Of a stretch of DNA of 64,000 nucleotides, positions 45,806 through 55,072 are shown one piece after another. The position numbers were made by a program, and so were the translations under genes. The stretch is from the NCBI RefSeq assembly GCF_040218065.1, contig NZ_JAVJQE010000005.1:248001-312000 (forward strand), read 5' to 3'. The notes below the pieces were generated by a model. That model was not told where the DNA came from. It made no database searches and worked only from the letters and a program-made list of their open reading frames with translations. Positions within the stretch are counted from its first letter, which is position 1. Each line of letters starts with the position of its first letter. This stretch comes from Marivibrio sp040218065 (GTDB lineage Bacteria; Pseudomonadota; Alphaproteobacteria; UBA8366; Aestuariispiraceae).

Positions 45806-47854
45806 TCAGACGCCGGGCGCTTCGTGCAGCATCGGCGTCGGCGCGCGATCGAGCTCGCGCGCGAATTCGTGGCCGCTGTGGATCGCATGCGCGATCAGGC
45901 CGGGGGCGAGCGCGTCGCCGATCCGCACCACGGTCTCGATCCCGGCCGCGGCCAGCCCCTCCGGATCGGCGATCAGCGCATCATAGAGCGAAGAGGACGG
46001 ATCGCGCGATGTGACGCACACCAACGCCGCCGCGCTCACATCCTCTGCGCGGCCGGTGAAGACGCAGCGCGTGCGCGCGCGCTTCCCGTCGAAGCCGTCG
46101 ACGGCGCGATTCGGGACGATCCGCACCCCGGCCTCGATCAGGGCGGCGTTGGTGCGATAATCCTCCTCCGTATTCGCGCCCCAGGCGCAGGCGCGCCCGG
46201 CGGTGGTGACCAAGATCGTCTCGCGCCCGCTCGCCGCCGCGGCGAGCGCAAGGACGGCGGCCATGTAATGGTGGTCGTCGTCGAACAGCAGCACCGGCCC
46301 TAGCGGCAGGCGGTCGAGCCCGTCGACCTCCATCAGATCGTCCGGCGTGAACAGCGGTCCTCCCGCCAGATCCGGCAGCGCCGCCTGCGACCAGCGTCCG
46401 ATCCCGTCGCGCCGCCAGCGCGCGCCGGTCGCAATCGCGACGACGGGGGCGCCGATTTCGCGCACGGCGGCCGCGTCCATCGGGCTTTCCAGATAGGCGG
46501 CCACGGCGGCGAGGCGGGTCAACTTCTCCTCTCTGTGGTGCAGCACGCGGCCCCAGGCGGCGAGCCCCGGCAGCGCCGCCTCCCGCGTCACCCGCCCGCC
46601 GAGACGATCAGAGGCCTCCGCCAAGGTGACGGCGTACCCGCGCGCGCCCAGGGTGCAGGCCGCCTCCAGTCCGGCCGGGCCGGCCCCGACGATCAGCGCC
46701 GCGCGCTCGGAGCCCTTGTCCGGGACCTTTTCGGGATGCCAGCCGCGCCGCCCCTCTTCGCCCATCGTGGGGTTCTGGGTGCAGCGGATCGGCGCCCCGC
46801 GGGAGTTGGAGGCGTAGCAGATGTTGCAGCCGATGCATTCGCGGATTTGCTCGGGCCGACCCTCCTCGATCTTTTTCGGCAAGAAGGGGTCGGCGATCGA
46901 CGGGCGCGCCGCCCCGATCATGTCGAGCGCGCCCTTGCGCACCATCGCGGCCATCGCGTCCGGCGTGGTGTAGCGGCTGACGCTGACGCTCGGCTTGCCG
47001 GTCAGCCGCTTCGCTTCGATCAACCGGGCGGCGGCGTCGCCTTCCGAGACGAAGCGCGAATGTCCCATTTCAAGGCTGTAGTCATCGACCACCAGATCCC
47101 AAAGATCCGCATGCGGGCCGAGGTGCTCCAAGAGCGCGGAAATCTCATCGTCCGACGGTCCGGGTCCGCCGACATGGGCGGCGGGAAAGCGCACGGCGAC
47201 CGCGCATTCCCCCTTGCTCGCCTCGCGCACCTCCTCGATCAGTTCGCGCACGATGCGCGCGCGATTCTCGAGCGAGCCGCCATACGCGTCGCGCCGATCG
47301 TTGAGGTCGGGCAGCAGGAAGTGGTGCAGCAGATATTCGTGCGCCGCGTAAACGTAGATCAGATCGAACTCCGCCTCCGCCGCACGGGCGGCCGCGTCGC
47401 GGTGCCAGCGGCGCAGGTCCTTGATGTCGGCGGCGTCCAGCTTCTTCGACTGCACCGGATCGCCGCGCGAGGGCAGGCTTTGCAGATCGAGCGTCGGGCG
47501 TCGGCTGGCGAGATTCGAGATGTAGGCGCCGCCGTGCCACAGCTCGACCCCGGCGAGCGCGCCGTGGGCGTGCACCGCCTCGGCCATCAGGGCGTTCGCC
47601 TTCACGTCGCGGGCGTCCCAAAGCCGGGCATAGGGGTGGGGCGCGTCGTCGGAGCTGGGGTCGATCGAGCAGTACTCGGTGTTGACCACCGCCCAGCCGC
47701 CTTCGGCCTTCATCCCCCGCATGGCCGCGAGCGCCCGCGGCCAGCCCCAGCCCATACCAGAGCAGTGCGGCGCCTGATAGAACCGGTTCTTCGCGGTCTT
47801 CGGGCCGATTCGCACCGGCTCGAACAGGATGTCGAACTGCGGATCCCGCGGCAT
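45806..47854 (-). CDS. Trimethylamine dehydrogenase-family demethylase (FMN/FAD, Fe-S)
   Basis: Oxidative N-demethylase family (TMADH, dimethylamine and dimethylglycine dehydrogenase DgcA). The ATG at 47854 gives 682 residues: an N-terminal FMN TIM barrel (1-330) and a pyridine-nucleotide/FAD-like part (about 385-680). C31 in NRFYQAPHCSGMG aligns with the cysteine that covalently holds FMN in TMADH. The 4Fe-4S ligands are C340, C343, C346 and C358. Of the aromatic cage residues of TMADH, Y61 is kept, but the two tryptophans are replaced (LEMG region and N350). The substrate is therefore probably not trimethylamine. It lies between the aminotransferase and methyltransferase genes. Confidence 0.88.
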   Translation of the reverse strand: MPRDPQFDILFEPVRIGPKTAKNRFYQAPHCSGMGWGWPRALAAMRGMKAEGGWAVVNTEYCSIDPSSDDAPHPYARLWDARDVKANALMAEAVHAHGALAGVELWHGGAYISNLASRRPTLDLQSLPSRGDPVQSKKLDAADIKDLRRWHRDAAARAAEAEFDLIYVYAAHEYLLHHFLLPDLNDRRDAYGGSLENRARIVRELIEEVREASKGECAVAVRFPAAHVGGPGPSDDEISALLEHLGPHADLWDLVVDDYSLEMGHSRFVSEGDAAARLIEAKRLTGKPSVSVSRYTTPDAMAAMVRKGALDMIGAARPSIADPFLPKKIEEGRPEQIRECIGCNICYASNSRGAPIRCTQNPTMGEEGRRGWHPEKVPDKGSERAALIVGAGPAGLEAACTLGARGYAVTLAEASDRLGGRVTREAALPGLAAWGRVLHHREEKLTRLAAVAAYLESPMDAAAVREIGAPVVAIATGARWRRDGIGRWSQAALPDLAGGPLFTPDDLMEVDGLDRLPLGPVLLFDDDHHYMAAVLALAAAASGRETILVTTAGRACAWGANTEEDYRTNAALIEAGVRIVPNRAVDGFDGKRARTRCVFTGRAEDVSAAALVCVTSRDPSSSLYDALIADPEGLAAAGIETVVRIGDALAPGLIAHAIHSGHEFARELDRAPTPMLHEAPGV

Positions 47855-47910
47855 GGACCGTCCCCCCGTTGCGGCCTCGCGCGCCGACCGCACGGCGGTC
47901 GGCGGGCGGA

Positions 47911-49341
47911 TCAGGCGGCCGCGTCGGCCGGTGACCAGACGCCTTCGGCCTCAAGGTCCTTCTGCGTGCGAAGCACGCCCTCGCGCAGGATCTCGACCAT
48001 CACGTCGATCTGCGGGCGCTCGATCACGAGCGGCGGCGACATCACGCACATGTTGTACATCGGCCGCACGACGAGGCCCATCGCCTCGGTATGTCGGTCG
48101 ATCCGCTCGCCCACCTTCTTGTCCAGCGCGAGAGGGGTGCGTTTCGTCTTGCTCGCCACCGCTTCGACGCAGGCCATCAGGCCGCGCCCGCGCACCTCGC
48201 CGACGAGCGGCAGATCCTCGAGCTCCTTCAGTCGGCCGAGGAAATAGGGCTCTATGTCGCGCACATGGGCCAGCAGATCCTCGCGCTCGATGACGTCCAT
48301 ATTCGCGAGCGCCGCCGCGCAGGCGATCGGGTGGCCCGAATAGGTGTAGCCGTTGGCGAACATGACGCCGTCCTCGGAACGCTCGATCTCGCTGAACAGC
48401 TTCTCCGAAATCGCCACGCCGCCGAGCGGCACGTAGCCGGAGGTCACGCCCTTGGCGAAGGTGATGAGGTCCGGCTGCACGCCGAACACCTCCTTCGAGG
48501 CGAACCAATGGCCGAGCCGACCGAAGGCGGTGACCACCTCGTCGGCGATCATCAGGATGTCGTGCTTGCGGCACAAGGCCTCGACGCGCTTATGGTAGCC
48601 TTCGGGCGGGATGATCACGCCGCCCGACGCCAGGATCGGTTCGCCGATGAAGCAGGCGATCTTGTCGGCGCCGATCTCCTCGATCTTCGCCTCCATCTCG
48701 TCGACCAGATGATCGCAGAAATCGGCCTCCGTCATGCCCTCGGGCCGGCGATAGGGGTTGGGGGAGGAAAGGTGGATGACGAGCTCGCGCGCGGTGTCGA
48801 GATGGTCCTTGTCGCGCATCTTGCCGGAACAGCTGGCGGACAGGTAGGTCGAGCCGTGATAAGCGTCGCCGCGCGAGAGGATCATCTTCTTCTCCGGCCG
48901 GCCGCGCAGGTTGTTCAGGAAGTGAACGAAACGCAGCGCAGTGTCGACGGCGGTCGAACCGCCGGTCGTGAAGAAGATTCGGTTGAGGTCGCCCGGGGTC
49001 TTCTCGGCGATGCGCTGGGCCAATTCCGCCGCCGGCGCGCTGGTCGAAAACCAGGGCGAATTGTAGCCCAGCTGCATCGCCTGATGCGAAATCGCGTCGG
49101 CGATCTCCTGCCGGCGATAGCCCACATTGACGCACCACATGCCGCCCGGTCCGTCGATCAGGCGGTTGCCTTCGCCGTCGTAGAGATAGACGCCCTCGGC
49201 GCGGTCCAGCACGGGACGCGCCTCGTCGCCCAGCTGATCGACCATGTCCCAGGGCTGCATCAGATGCCGCTTGGCGGAATCGGCCACCGCGAGGGCGTCG
49301 ACTGTGGGCTCTGTGACGTTCGAGGGGCTCATGCTCTTCAT
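47911..49341 (-). CDS. Class III (omega-) aminotransferase
   Basis: PLP-dependent aminotransferase of 476 residues, starting at ATG 49341 (frame open to 49518, but the added residues are unlike the family). The PLP lysine is K297 in DLITFAKGVTSGY, and D267 lies in IADEVVTAFGR. Family members use omega-amino acids, putrescine or other amines with pyruvate or 2-oxoglutarate. It leads the leftward operon with the TMADH-like and methyltransferase genes and shares its control region with the rightward TetR gene. Confidence 0.92.
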   Translation of the reverse strand: MKSMSPSNVTEPTVDALAVADSAKRHLMQPWDMVDQLGDEARPVLDRAEGVYLYDGEGNRLIDGPGGMWCVNVGYRRQEIADAISHQAMQLGYNSPWFSTSAPAAELAQRIAEKTPGDLNRIFFTTGGSTAVDTALRFVHFLNNLRGRPEKKMILSRGDAYHGSTYLSASCSGKMRDKDHLDTARELVIHLSSPNPYRRPEGMTEADFCDHLVDEMEAKIEEIGADKIACFIGEPILASGGVIIPPEGYHKRVEALCRKHDILMIADEVVTAFGRLGHWFASKEVFGVQPDLITFAKGVTSGYVPLGGVAISEKLFSEIERSEDGVMFANGYTYSGHPIACAAALANMDVIEREDLLAHVRDIEPYFLGRLKELEDLPLVGEVRGRGLMACVEAVASKTKRTPLALDKKVGERIDRHTEAMGLVVRPMYNMCVMSPPLVIERPQIDVMVEILREGVLRTQKDLEAEGVWSPADAAA

Positions 49342-49673
49342 AACGGCTAGCCTTCCTGTTACGGGTCGCGCCGGCTCGGCGCCCTTGTTCGCGCGGCGAC
49401 GCGCGGCGATCGGCCCCGCTTCGGGGCGCGCGGCGTCGGACGCGCGGATGCGTTCAGACGAGCCCAAAATGGCACGGCCCAAGCCGATTGTCCACACACT
49501 GAACAAACGTTCAGCCAAAATTAAGACTTCACATATCCTCAGGATGACGCATTATAGGCCGCTTGCACGCGTCGGAGGGGCGGCGCGTCCGTGGGTTTCA
49601 GGCAGGCTCGACGCCTCGGGCGCGCGCGATGCGGCGCCCGCGCGGCGGGCCTGACGAACGACCAAGGGAATCG
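49342..49673. promoter_or_regulatory. Divergent control region with palindromic operator (site A)
   Basis: A 332-base non-coding gap between the aminotransferase operon and the TetR gene. CTGAAC-AAAC-GTTCAG (49499-49514) is a perfect 6-base-arm palindrome in a locally AT-rich patch. It matches site D (63397-63412) at 14 of 16 positions. On the plus strand a promoter-like TTCACA/TATAGG pair lies near 49528-49557, but its 19-base spacing is loose. No gene was found here. Confidence 0.65.
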
Positions 49674-50429
49674 ATGCCAGCACCGAAAAAGTCCGCCGCG
49701 CCCGTAACTCGTATCGAGAAGAAGGAGGCGACCCGCCAGCAGCTGATCGCGGCGACGGTGGAGGTGATCGCGGCCGACGGCTTCGCCGATATGACGCTCG
49801 CGAAAGTGTCGCAACGAGCGCAGGTCTCGCGAGGGTTGGTGAATTTTCACTTCACCAGCAAGGAGCAGCTGCTCGTCGAGACGTTGCGCCAACTGACGGA
49901 GGAGTATCGCTCGACCTGGTCGAAGGCGATCGCCAAACCCTCGCGCGCCCGGGACAAGCTGTTGGCGCTGCTGCGCGCGGACTTCAGCCCCAAGGTCTGC
50001 AATCGCAAGAAGATCGCGGTCTGGTACGCCTTTTGGGGCGAGGCCAAGAGCCGCCCGACCTACCTGGACGTTTGCGCCAAGGCCGACGGCGCTTTCGCCG
50101 ACGCGGTCGAGGATCTGTGCCGCGAGGTCGCGAAGGAGGGGGGCTACGCCGTCGACGCGTCGTTGGCGGCGCGGGGCCTGCGATGCATGACGGACGGGCT
50201 GTGGCTCGAGCTTCTGATGGCGCCGCAGCAGTTCCGGCGCGACGTGGCGATGCGCACGTGCCTGCAGTATCTCGCGCAGCTCTTTCCGAAGCATTTCCTC
50301 GGGTCCGAATTCGACCATCTGACCGCCCAGTCGCTGGAACAGGACGGGGCGGATTTTGCGGAGGCCGCGCCTGGCGAAGACCGGCGAACCGAGTCGGTTG
50401 CCCTCCAAGGGAGCGGAACGTCAGCTTGA
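49674..50429 (+). CDS. TetR-family regulator (BetI-like), copy 1
   Basis: A 251-residue repressor. The helix-turn-helix is at about 24-70 (MTLAKVSQRAQVSRGLVNFHF), followed by the ligand domain with KIAVWYAFWGEAKSRPTYLDVC, the motif also seen in the other two TetR proteins and in BetI-type regulators. Starts upstream of 49674 are rejected because that sequence is arginine-rich and unlike TetR. It is divergent from the aminotransferase operon and upstream of the ABC importer, the usual place for a local repressor. The C-terminal 40 residues are polar and not conserved. Confidence 0.9.
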   Translation: MPAPKKSAAPVTRIEKKEATRQQLIAATVEVIAADGFADMTLAKVSQRAQVSRGLVNFHFTSKEQLLVETLRQLTEEYRSTWSKAIAKPSRARDKLLALLRADFSPKVCNRKKIAVWYAFWGEAKSRPTYLDVCAKADGAFADAVEDLCREVAKEGGYAVDASLAARGLRCMTDGLWLELLMAPQQFRRDVAMRTCLQYLAQLFPKHFLGSEFDHLTAQSLEQDGADFAEAAPGEDRRTESVALQGSGTSA

Positions 50430-50474
50430 CGTTTTCGACGATAAGCCCGTATTGTTGACTGACCATACAGTCAA
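50426..50474 (+). promoter_or_regulatory. ABC importer promoter with operator at +1 (site B)
   Basis: TTGACG (50426-50431), 18 bases, TATTGT (50450-50455) is a promoter candidate. The perfect inverted repeat TTGACTG-ACCATA-CAGTCAA (50455-50474) begins at its -10 box and covers the expected transcription start, a classic repressor position. Its left half matches site D at 13 of 14 bases. Confidence 0.65.
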
Positions 50475-50580
50475 AATTCGGGGATTTCGACGGCGCATGG
50501 GATGTAGAAAAGCTAACGAATTCTTGGACTTGTTCCGAGATCCCACGCCAAACCACGACTGAAGAACTGGGAGACTCGTG

Positions 50581-51693
50581 ATGAAGATCAAGGACAAGGT
50601 CAAAGCGTACGGGCAAGGCGAGCTGTCGCGCCGCGACATGCTTTCCGCGATGGCGGCCGTCGGCGTGACGGTCGCGATGGTCCCGGCGGCGCCGCGCTCG
50701 GCGAAGGCCGCCGGTTCCGACGCCACGTATTTCACCTGGGGCGGCTACGACATTCCGGAGCTGTTCCAACCCTACATCGCCAAGCACGGCGAGCCGCCGA
50801 GCTTCTCGACCTTCGGCGGGTCGGAGGAAGGCCTGACCAAAATGCGCGCCGGCTTCGTGGCCGACGTCGCCCATCCGTGCAACCAGGCGGTGCCGCGGTG
50901 GGTCGCGACCGGTCTGTTCCAGCCGGTGGATCCGGCCAAGCTCTCCAACTGGGAAAACGTCATTCCGTCGCTCTACCAGTTGGAAGGCAACATGGAGGAC
51001 GGTCGGCCCTACATGGTCCCGATGGAGTGGGGGCAGACCTCCGTCACCTATCGTACGGATCTGATCTCGCCGGAGGAGGAGTCTTGGGACATCCTCTGGA
51101 ATCCGGAGCATGAGGGGCGTCTCGGCGTCATCGCGTCCGCCGGCGACACCTGGTGGTGCGCGGCGATCAAGGCCGGCGTGCCGTTCGAGGAGATCGCCAC
51201 CGAGGAGAACTTCCAGAAGGTGGCCGCCGTTCTGCGCGAGCAGCGCCCGCTGATCCGCACTTACACCGACGACATGACGACGTTGGAGCAGGCGCTGGCG
51301 TCGGGCGAACTGGTCGCGGCGATGACCTGGAACGAATCGGCGGTCAAGTTGCGCGGCGAAGGCGTGCCGGTGAAGTTCGCCGATCCGAAGGAGGGCGCTC
51401 TGACCTGGGTCTGCGGGGCGATGATGCACAAAGACGCCGACGTCGATCTGGCGCACGACATCATCGATTCGCTGATCAGCGTCGAATCCGGCACCTTCCT
51501 GATCGGCGACTACGGCTACGGCAGTTCCAACGCCAAGGCGTTCGAGCAGTTCAGTGAAGAGCAGCTGGCCAATCTGGGTCTCAGCTCGAACCCGACGGAC
51601 GTGCTCAAGGCGGGCAAGTTCCAGATCCCGCAGAGCCAGGAGTTCGAGACCAAGATGAACCAGGAGTTCGAGAACATCAAAGCCGGCTTCTGA
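50581..51693 (+). CDS. ABC transporter substrate-binding protein, polyamine (PotD/F) type
   Basis: Periplasmic solute receptor of the importer encoded by this gene and the next three. It has 370 residues from ATG 50581 (a GTG lies directly before). The N-terminus bears a twin-arginine signal, R17-R18 in LSRRDMLSAMAA, with probable cleavage near residue 43 (AKA-AG), so it may be exported folded. The body resembles spermidine/putrescine receptors (TYFTWGGYDIPELF, YMVPMEWGQTSVTYRTD). The ligand is not certain. Confidence 0.9.
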   Translation: MKIKDKVKAYGQGELSRRDMLSAMAAVGVTVAMVPAAPRSAKAAGSDATYFTWGGYDIPELFQPYIAKHGEPPSFSTFGGSEEGLTKMRAGFVADVAHPCNQAVPRWVATGLFQPVDPAKLSNWENVIPSLYQLEGNMEDGRPYMVPMEWGQTSVTYRTDLISPEEESWDILWNPEHEGRLGVIASAGDTWWCAAIKAGVPFEEIATEENFQKVAAVLREQRPLIRTYTDDMTTLEQALASGELVAAMTWNESAVKLRGEGVPVKFADPKEGALTWVCGAMMHKDADVDLAHDIIDSLISVESGTFLIGDYGYGSSNAKAFEQFSEEQLANLGLSSNPTDVLKAGKFQIPQSQEFETKMNQEFENIKAGF

Positions 51694-51850
51694 GGACTCG
51701 GCGCCGACGGCCGCATAAGGCGGCGTCGGCGCCGACCGCGGCTTCGCGGGCGGGGCGGACGCGATCGGCGTGCGCCCGGCCCGCCTGTCGCGCCGCCCGG
51801 CCGCGCCGGTCGGCGCGCTCTTGCGTCTTAGCGATCAGGGGGAAGACCAC

Positions 51851-52786
51851 GTGGCTCAAAGCGCAACGCTCGGCGACCGGCCGGCCGCTTCCGCCAGTCC
51901 CGCGACCCGTCGCAGTTTGGCGACGCGCTTCCGGCGCAGCGATTCGCTGCGCGGCTATGCGCTGCTCTCGCCGACGCTGCTCGTCATGGCGATCGCCATG
52001 TGCGCGCCGACGGCGATGATGGTGGCGCTCAGCTTCTGGGTCCAATCCGGCTTCGACATCACCGCCACCTTCACCCTGCAGAACTACGAACAGGTCTTCT
52101 CCAACCCGATATTCGAGGCGCTGTTCCTGCGCACCATTGCGATCTCCGGGACCTGCGCTGTGGCGACCGTCCTGATCGCCTATCCGATGGCCTATTACGT
52201 CGCCTTCCACGTGAAGAAGAATAAGCTCGTCTGGGTTATCCTGATGACGCTCCCCTTCTGGACCAGCTATCTGCTGCGCGTTTTCGCATGGAAAGTGGTG
52301 CTGGGCTATAACGGGGCGATCAATTCCGGCCTGATGTCCCTCGGGTTGATCTCCGAGCCGCTCGAGTTTCTGCTCTACAGTCCGGAGGCGGTCGTGATCA
52401 CATTGGCGCACGCCTGGGCGGCCTTCGCCATCCTGCCGATCTACGTCTCGCTGGAGAAGATCGACAGGTCGCTGTTGGAGGCGGCGTCCGATCTGGGCGA
52501 CGGGCCGGTCGCGCGCTTCTTCCGGGTGACGCTGCCGCTCTCGGCGCCGGGCGTCATCGCGGCCCTCTTCCTGATCTTCATCCCAACCTTCGGCGACTTC
52601 GTGACGCCGGCTTTGGTCGGCGGGCCGGACGGGCTGATGCTGGCGAACATCGTTCAGAAGATGTTCGGAAAGTTGAACAACTGGCCGCTGGGCTCCGCGC
52701 TGGCGATCGCGATGATGGCGATCGTGACGATCCTGTGCGTCAGCCTGATCTGGCTTAGCCGCAAGGCCCAAGAGCGAATGATATGA
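51851..52786 (+). CDS. ABC transporter permease, PotB/H type
   Basis: First inner-membrane subunit of the importer, with about six membrane helices. The GTG at 51851 follows a GGGGGAAG site and gives 311 residues; the frame is open from 51770 but is preceded by a Ser/Ala/Arg-rich non-conserved N-terminus. The EAA loop LLEAASDLGDGPVARFFRVTLP (about 218-239) contacts the ATPase. It is followed 10 bases later by the second permease gene. Confidence 0.92.
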   Translation: MAQSATLGDRPAASASPATRRSLATRFRRSDSLRGYALLSPTLLVMAIAMCAPTAMMVALSFWVQSGFDITATFTLQNYEQVFSNPIFEALFLRTIAISGTCAVATVLIAYPMAYYVAFHVKKNKLVWVILMTLPFWTSYLLRVFAWKVVLGYNGAINSGLMSLGLISEPLEFLLYSPEAVVITLAHAWAAFAILPIYVSLEKIDRSLLEAASDLGDGPVARFFRVTLPLSAPGVIAALFLIFIPTFGDFVTPALVGGPDGLMLANIVQKMFGKLNNWPLGSALAIAMMAIVTILCVSLIWLSRKAQERMI

Positions 52787-52796
52787 GGCGGATGAT

Positions 52797-53615
52797 ATGA
52801 GCAAGCTCGCCCATCTGCAGCGGCCCAACCGGCCGTTGATGATCTACGCGATCGTCTATTTGGCGTTTCTCTATCTGCCGGTCGCGCTGCTGCCGATGTT
52901 CTCGTTCAACGATTCGATTTACATCCGCTTCCCGCTCGAAGGCTTCACCACCAAATGGTACGCGGAGATGTTCGGGGACCGGCAGATGCACGCGGCGCTG
53001 CGGAACAGCATCCAGGTCGGCGTGATCGCGTCCGTCACCGCGACGATCCTCGGGATTTTCGGCGCCAAAGCGGTGACCCGCTTCCGCATCAAAGGCGTGA
53101 AGCCGGTTCTCGGCGTGATCATGCTGCCGCTGGTGATCCCGCCGATCATCATGGGCGTCGCGCTCCTGATCCTGCTGACGCAGGCGGACATCAAGCTGTC
53201 GCTGTGGACCGTCACGATGGGGCACATCCTGATCTGCGTGCCGTTTTCGATCGTGACCCTGATGGCGAGCTTCGAGGGATTCGACAAATCGATGGAGGAG
53301 GCCGCCGCCGATCTCGGCGACAACGCCTGGTGGACCTTCTGGCGCGTGACTTTTCCCATGGTCTTCCCCGGCATCCTGGCGAGCCTACTGCTGTGCTTCA
53401 CGATTTCGTTCGACGAATTCATCATGGCCTTCTTCCTGGCCGGGACGGAGCAGACGCTGCCGATCTTCATCTACAGCCAGCTCCGCTTCCCGCAGAAGCT
53501 CCCGGGCGTGCTGGCGCTGGGCGCCTGCATCATCACGGTGACCTTCGTCGTCGTCTTCCTGGCGCAGTGGCTGCGCGGACGTAGCTTCGGCACGCCCCAG
53601 GCGGGCGGCGAGTGA
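52797..53615 (+). CDS. ABC transporter permease, PotC/I type
   Basis: Second inner-membrane subunit, 272 residues, about six helices. The EAA loop is MEEAAADLGDNAWWTFWRVTFP (about 165-186), the sequence expected of the partner permease. The N-terminal LPMFSFNDSIYIRFPLEGFTTKWY is typical of polyamine-type permeases. It is the third gene of the importer operon. Confidence 0.93.
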   Translation: MSKLAHLQRPNRPLMIYAIVYLAFLYLPVALLPMFSFNDSIYIRFPLEGFTTKWYAEMFGDRQMHAALRNSIQVGVIASVTATILGIFGAKAVTRFRIKGVKPVLGVIMLPLVIPPIIMGVALLILLTQADIKLSLWTVTMGHILICVPFSIVTLMASFEGFDKSMEEAAADLGDNAWWTFWRVTFPMVFPGILASLLLCFTISFDEFIMAFFLAGTEQTLPIFIYSQLRFPQKLPGVLALGACIITVTFVVVFLAQWLRGRSFGTPQAGGE

Positions 53616-53636
53616 CCCTATAACCTGAAGAAAGCG

Positions 53637-54752
53637 ATGGAACGGATGGCGCGCGACGACTCCTATCTGCGGATCGAGACGGTCACGAAACGCTTCGGCT
53701 CGGTCACGGCGGTCGATCAGGTCGACCTGTCGATCGGGACCGGCGAATTCTTCTCGCTGCTCGGCCCGTCCGGTTGCGGCAAGACCACGCTCTTGCGGAT
53801 GCTGGCCGGGTTCGAAACGCCGGACGTCGGCGAAATCTACATCGACGGCGCGCCGGTCTCGGGCACGCCGCCGCACATGCGGCCGACCAACATGGTGTTT
53901 CAGAATTACGCCATTTTCCCTCACCTCAACGTCGAGCGGAACGTCGCCTACGGCCTGCGCAAGGAGAAGCTCGGCCGCGAGGAAGAGACGCGGCGCGTCA
54001 ACGAGGCGCTGGAGATGGTGAAGCTCGGCGGCTACGGACAGCGCAAATCGAACGAGCTGTCCGGCGGCCAGCGCCAGCGCATCGCCTTGGCCCGCGCCCT
54101 GATCCGGCGTCCGAAGGTGCTGCTGCTCGACGAGCCGCTGGGGGCGTTGGACAAGAAGCTGCGCACAGAAATGCAAATCGAACTGCGTCAGCTGCAGCAA
54201 TCGCTCGGCGTCACCTTCGTCTTCGTCACCCACGATCAAGAGGAGGCGATGACGCTGTCCGACCGGATCGCGGTGATGGCGCACGGCAAGGCGCTGCAGG
54301 TCGCCTCTCCGAAGGAGATCTACAACGACCCGACCGATATGACGGTCGCCGACTTCATCGGCCAGATGAATTTCCTGGAGGCCTCCGTACGGGAGGTTTC
54401 CGGCGATCAGGCGATCCTCGACGCCGCCGGCTTCGGTGCGATCAAGGCGCCGGCGCGCCGGCCTTATGTGCAAAAGTCGGCGCGCCTTATCGCCGCGCTT
54501 CGGCCTGAGAAGCTGACGCTGTCCGAGAGTGCGCCGGAGGGGGGCGCCAATTCCGTCCGAGGCAAGATCGAAGCCGCGGCCTATCTCGGCGATCGCAGCC
54601 ACTTTCACGTCCGCGTTGACGGGTTGGAGCAGCCGATCGCGGTCGCCGGGCCGGACGAGCAGCCGGGCGGCGGGTCCCTCGCCGAGGGCGCGCCCGTTTG
54701 GCTCAGCTGGTCGGATGAGGCCGTGATCCTGCTGGAACGGGATAGGGGCTGA
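53637..54752 (+). CDS. ABC transporter ATPase, PotA type
   Basis: ATP-hydrolysing subunit of the importer, cytoplasmic. The 371 residues contain Walker A GPSGCGKTT (43-51), signature LSGGQRQR, Walker B VLLLDEPLGALDKKLR and the H-loop THDQEEAMTLSDR, followed by a C-terminal TOBE region (about 270-365) of the spermidine/putrescine class. It ends the operon and converges on the small lipoprotein gene. Confidence 0.95.
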   Translation: MERMARDDSYLRIETVTKRFGSVTAVDQVDLSIGTGEFFSLLGPSGCGKTTLLRMLAGFETPDVGEIYIDGAPVSGTPPHMRPTNMVFQNYAIFPHLNVERNVAYGLRKEKLGREEETRRVNEALEMVKLGGYGQRKSNELSGGQRQRIALARALIRRPKVLLLDEPLGALDKKLRTEMQIELRQLQQSLGVTFVFVTHDQEEAMTLSDRIAVMAHGKALQVASPKEIYNDPTDMTVADFIGQMNFLEASVREVSGDQAILDAAGFGAIKAPARRPYVQKSARLIAALRPEKLTLSESAPEGGANSVRGKIEAAAYLGDRSHFHVRVDGLEQPIAVAGPDEQPGGGSLAEGAPVWLSWSDEAVILLERDRG

Positions 54753-54796
54753 GCCGCGACGCCGGACGAGGGGCGAGAGGTAAGAGGCGGCGCGGA

Positions 54797-55072
54797 CTAG
54801 GAGCCGCCGTCTTCTCCCGCCGGCCGAACCGGGTTTTTGAGCGGCGTCTTCACCGCGCGCCGGCAATCGCAATCGTCTTCGACGGCGGTCTTCGTCTCCA
54901 CCGATGACGCCTCAGAGTCCGCGCCTTTCGCCGCCGGCGCGTCCGGGTCTGGGCCTGGGTCTGGGTCTGGGCCCGGGGCTGGGGCGCAGGCGGCGAGCGG
55001 TCCCGCCAGACAGAGCACAATCGCGGCCGTCCTCCACCGCCGGGTATTCGAGCCTCGCCCGCGCCTTGTCAC
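54797..55072 (-). CDS. Small lipoprotein with PD/PG repeats
   Basis: I do not recognise a family. The GTG at 55072 overlaps the upstream TetR stop (GTGA), giving 91 residues. A signal peptide with lipobox LAAC puts the lipidated cysteine at residue 29. It is followed by a low-complexity stretch PGPDPDPGPDPDAP and an acidic tail with a CDC motif. The coupled start makes co-expression with the TetR gene likely. It is probably a surface or periplasmic lipoprotein, function unknown. Confidence 0.6.
   Translation of the reverse strand: MTRRGRGSNTRRWRTAAIVLCLAGPLAACAPAPGPDPDPGPDPDAPAAKGADSEASSVETKTAVEDDCDCRRAVKTPLKNPVRPAGEDGGS
54945..54984 (+). repeat. Seven-run G-rich repeat inside the lipoprotein gene
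   Basis: Seven runs of three or four G, mostly spaced at 6 bases (GGGTCT/GGGCCT type), lie on the plus strand. They correspond to the Pro-Asp/Gly repeats of the lipoprotein on the opposite strand. The pattern can fold into a G-quadruplex on the non-coding strand and is prone to in-frame copy-number change. Confidence 0.75.
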
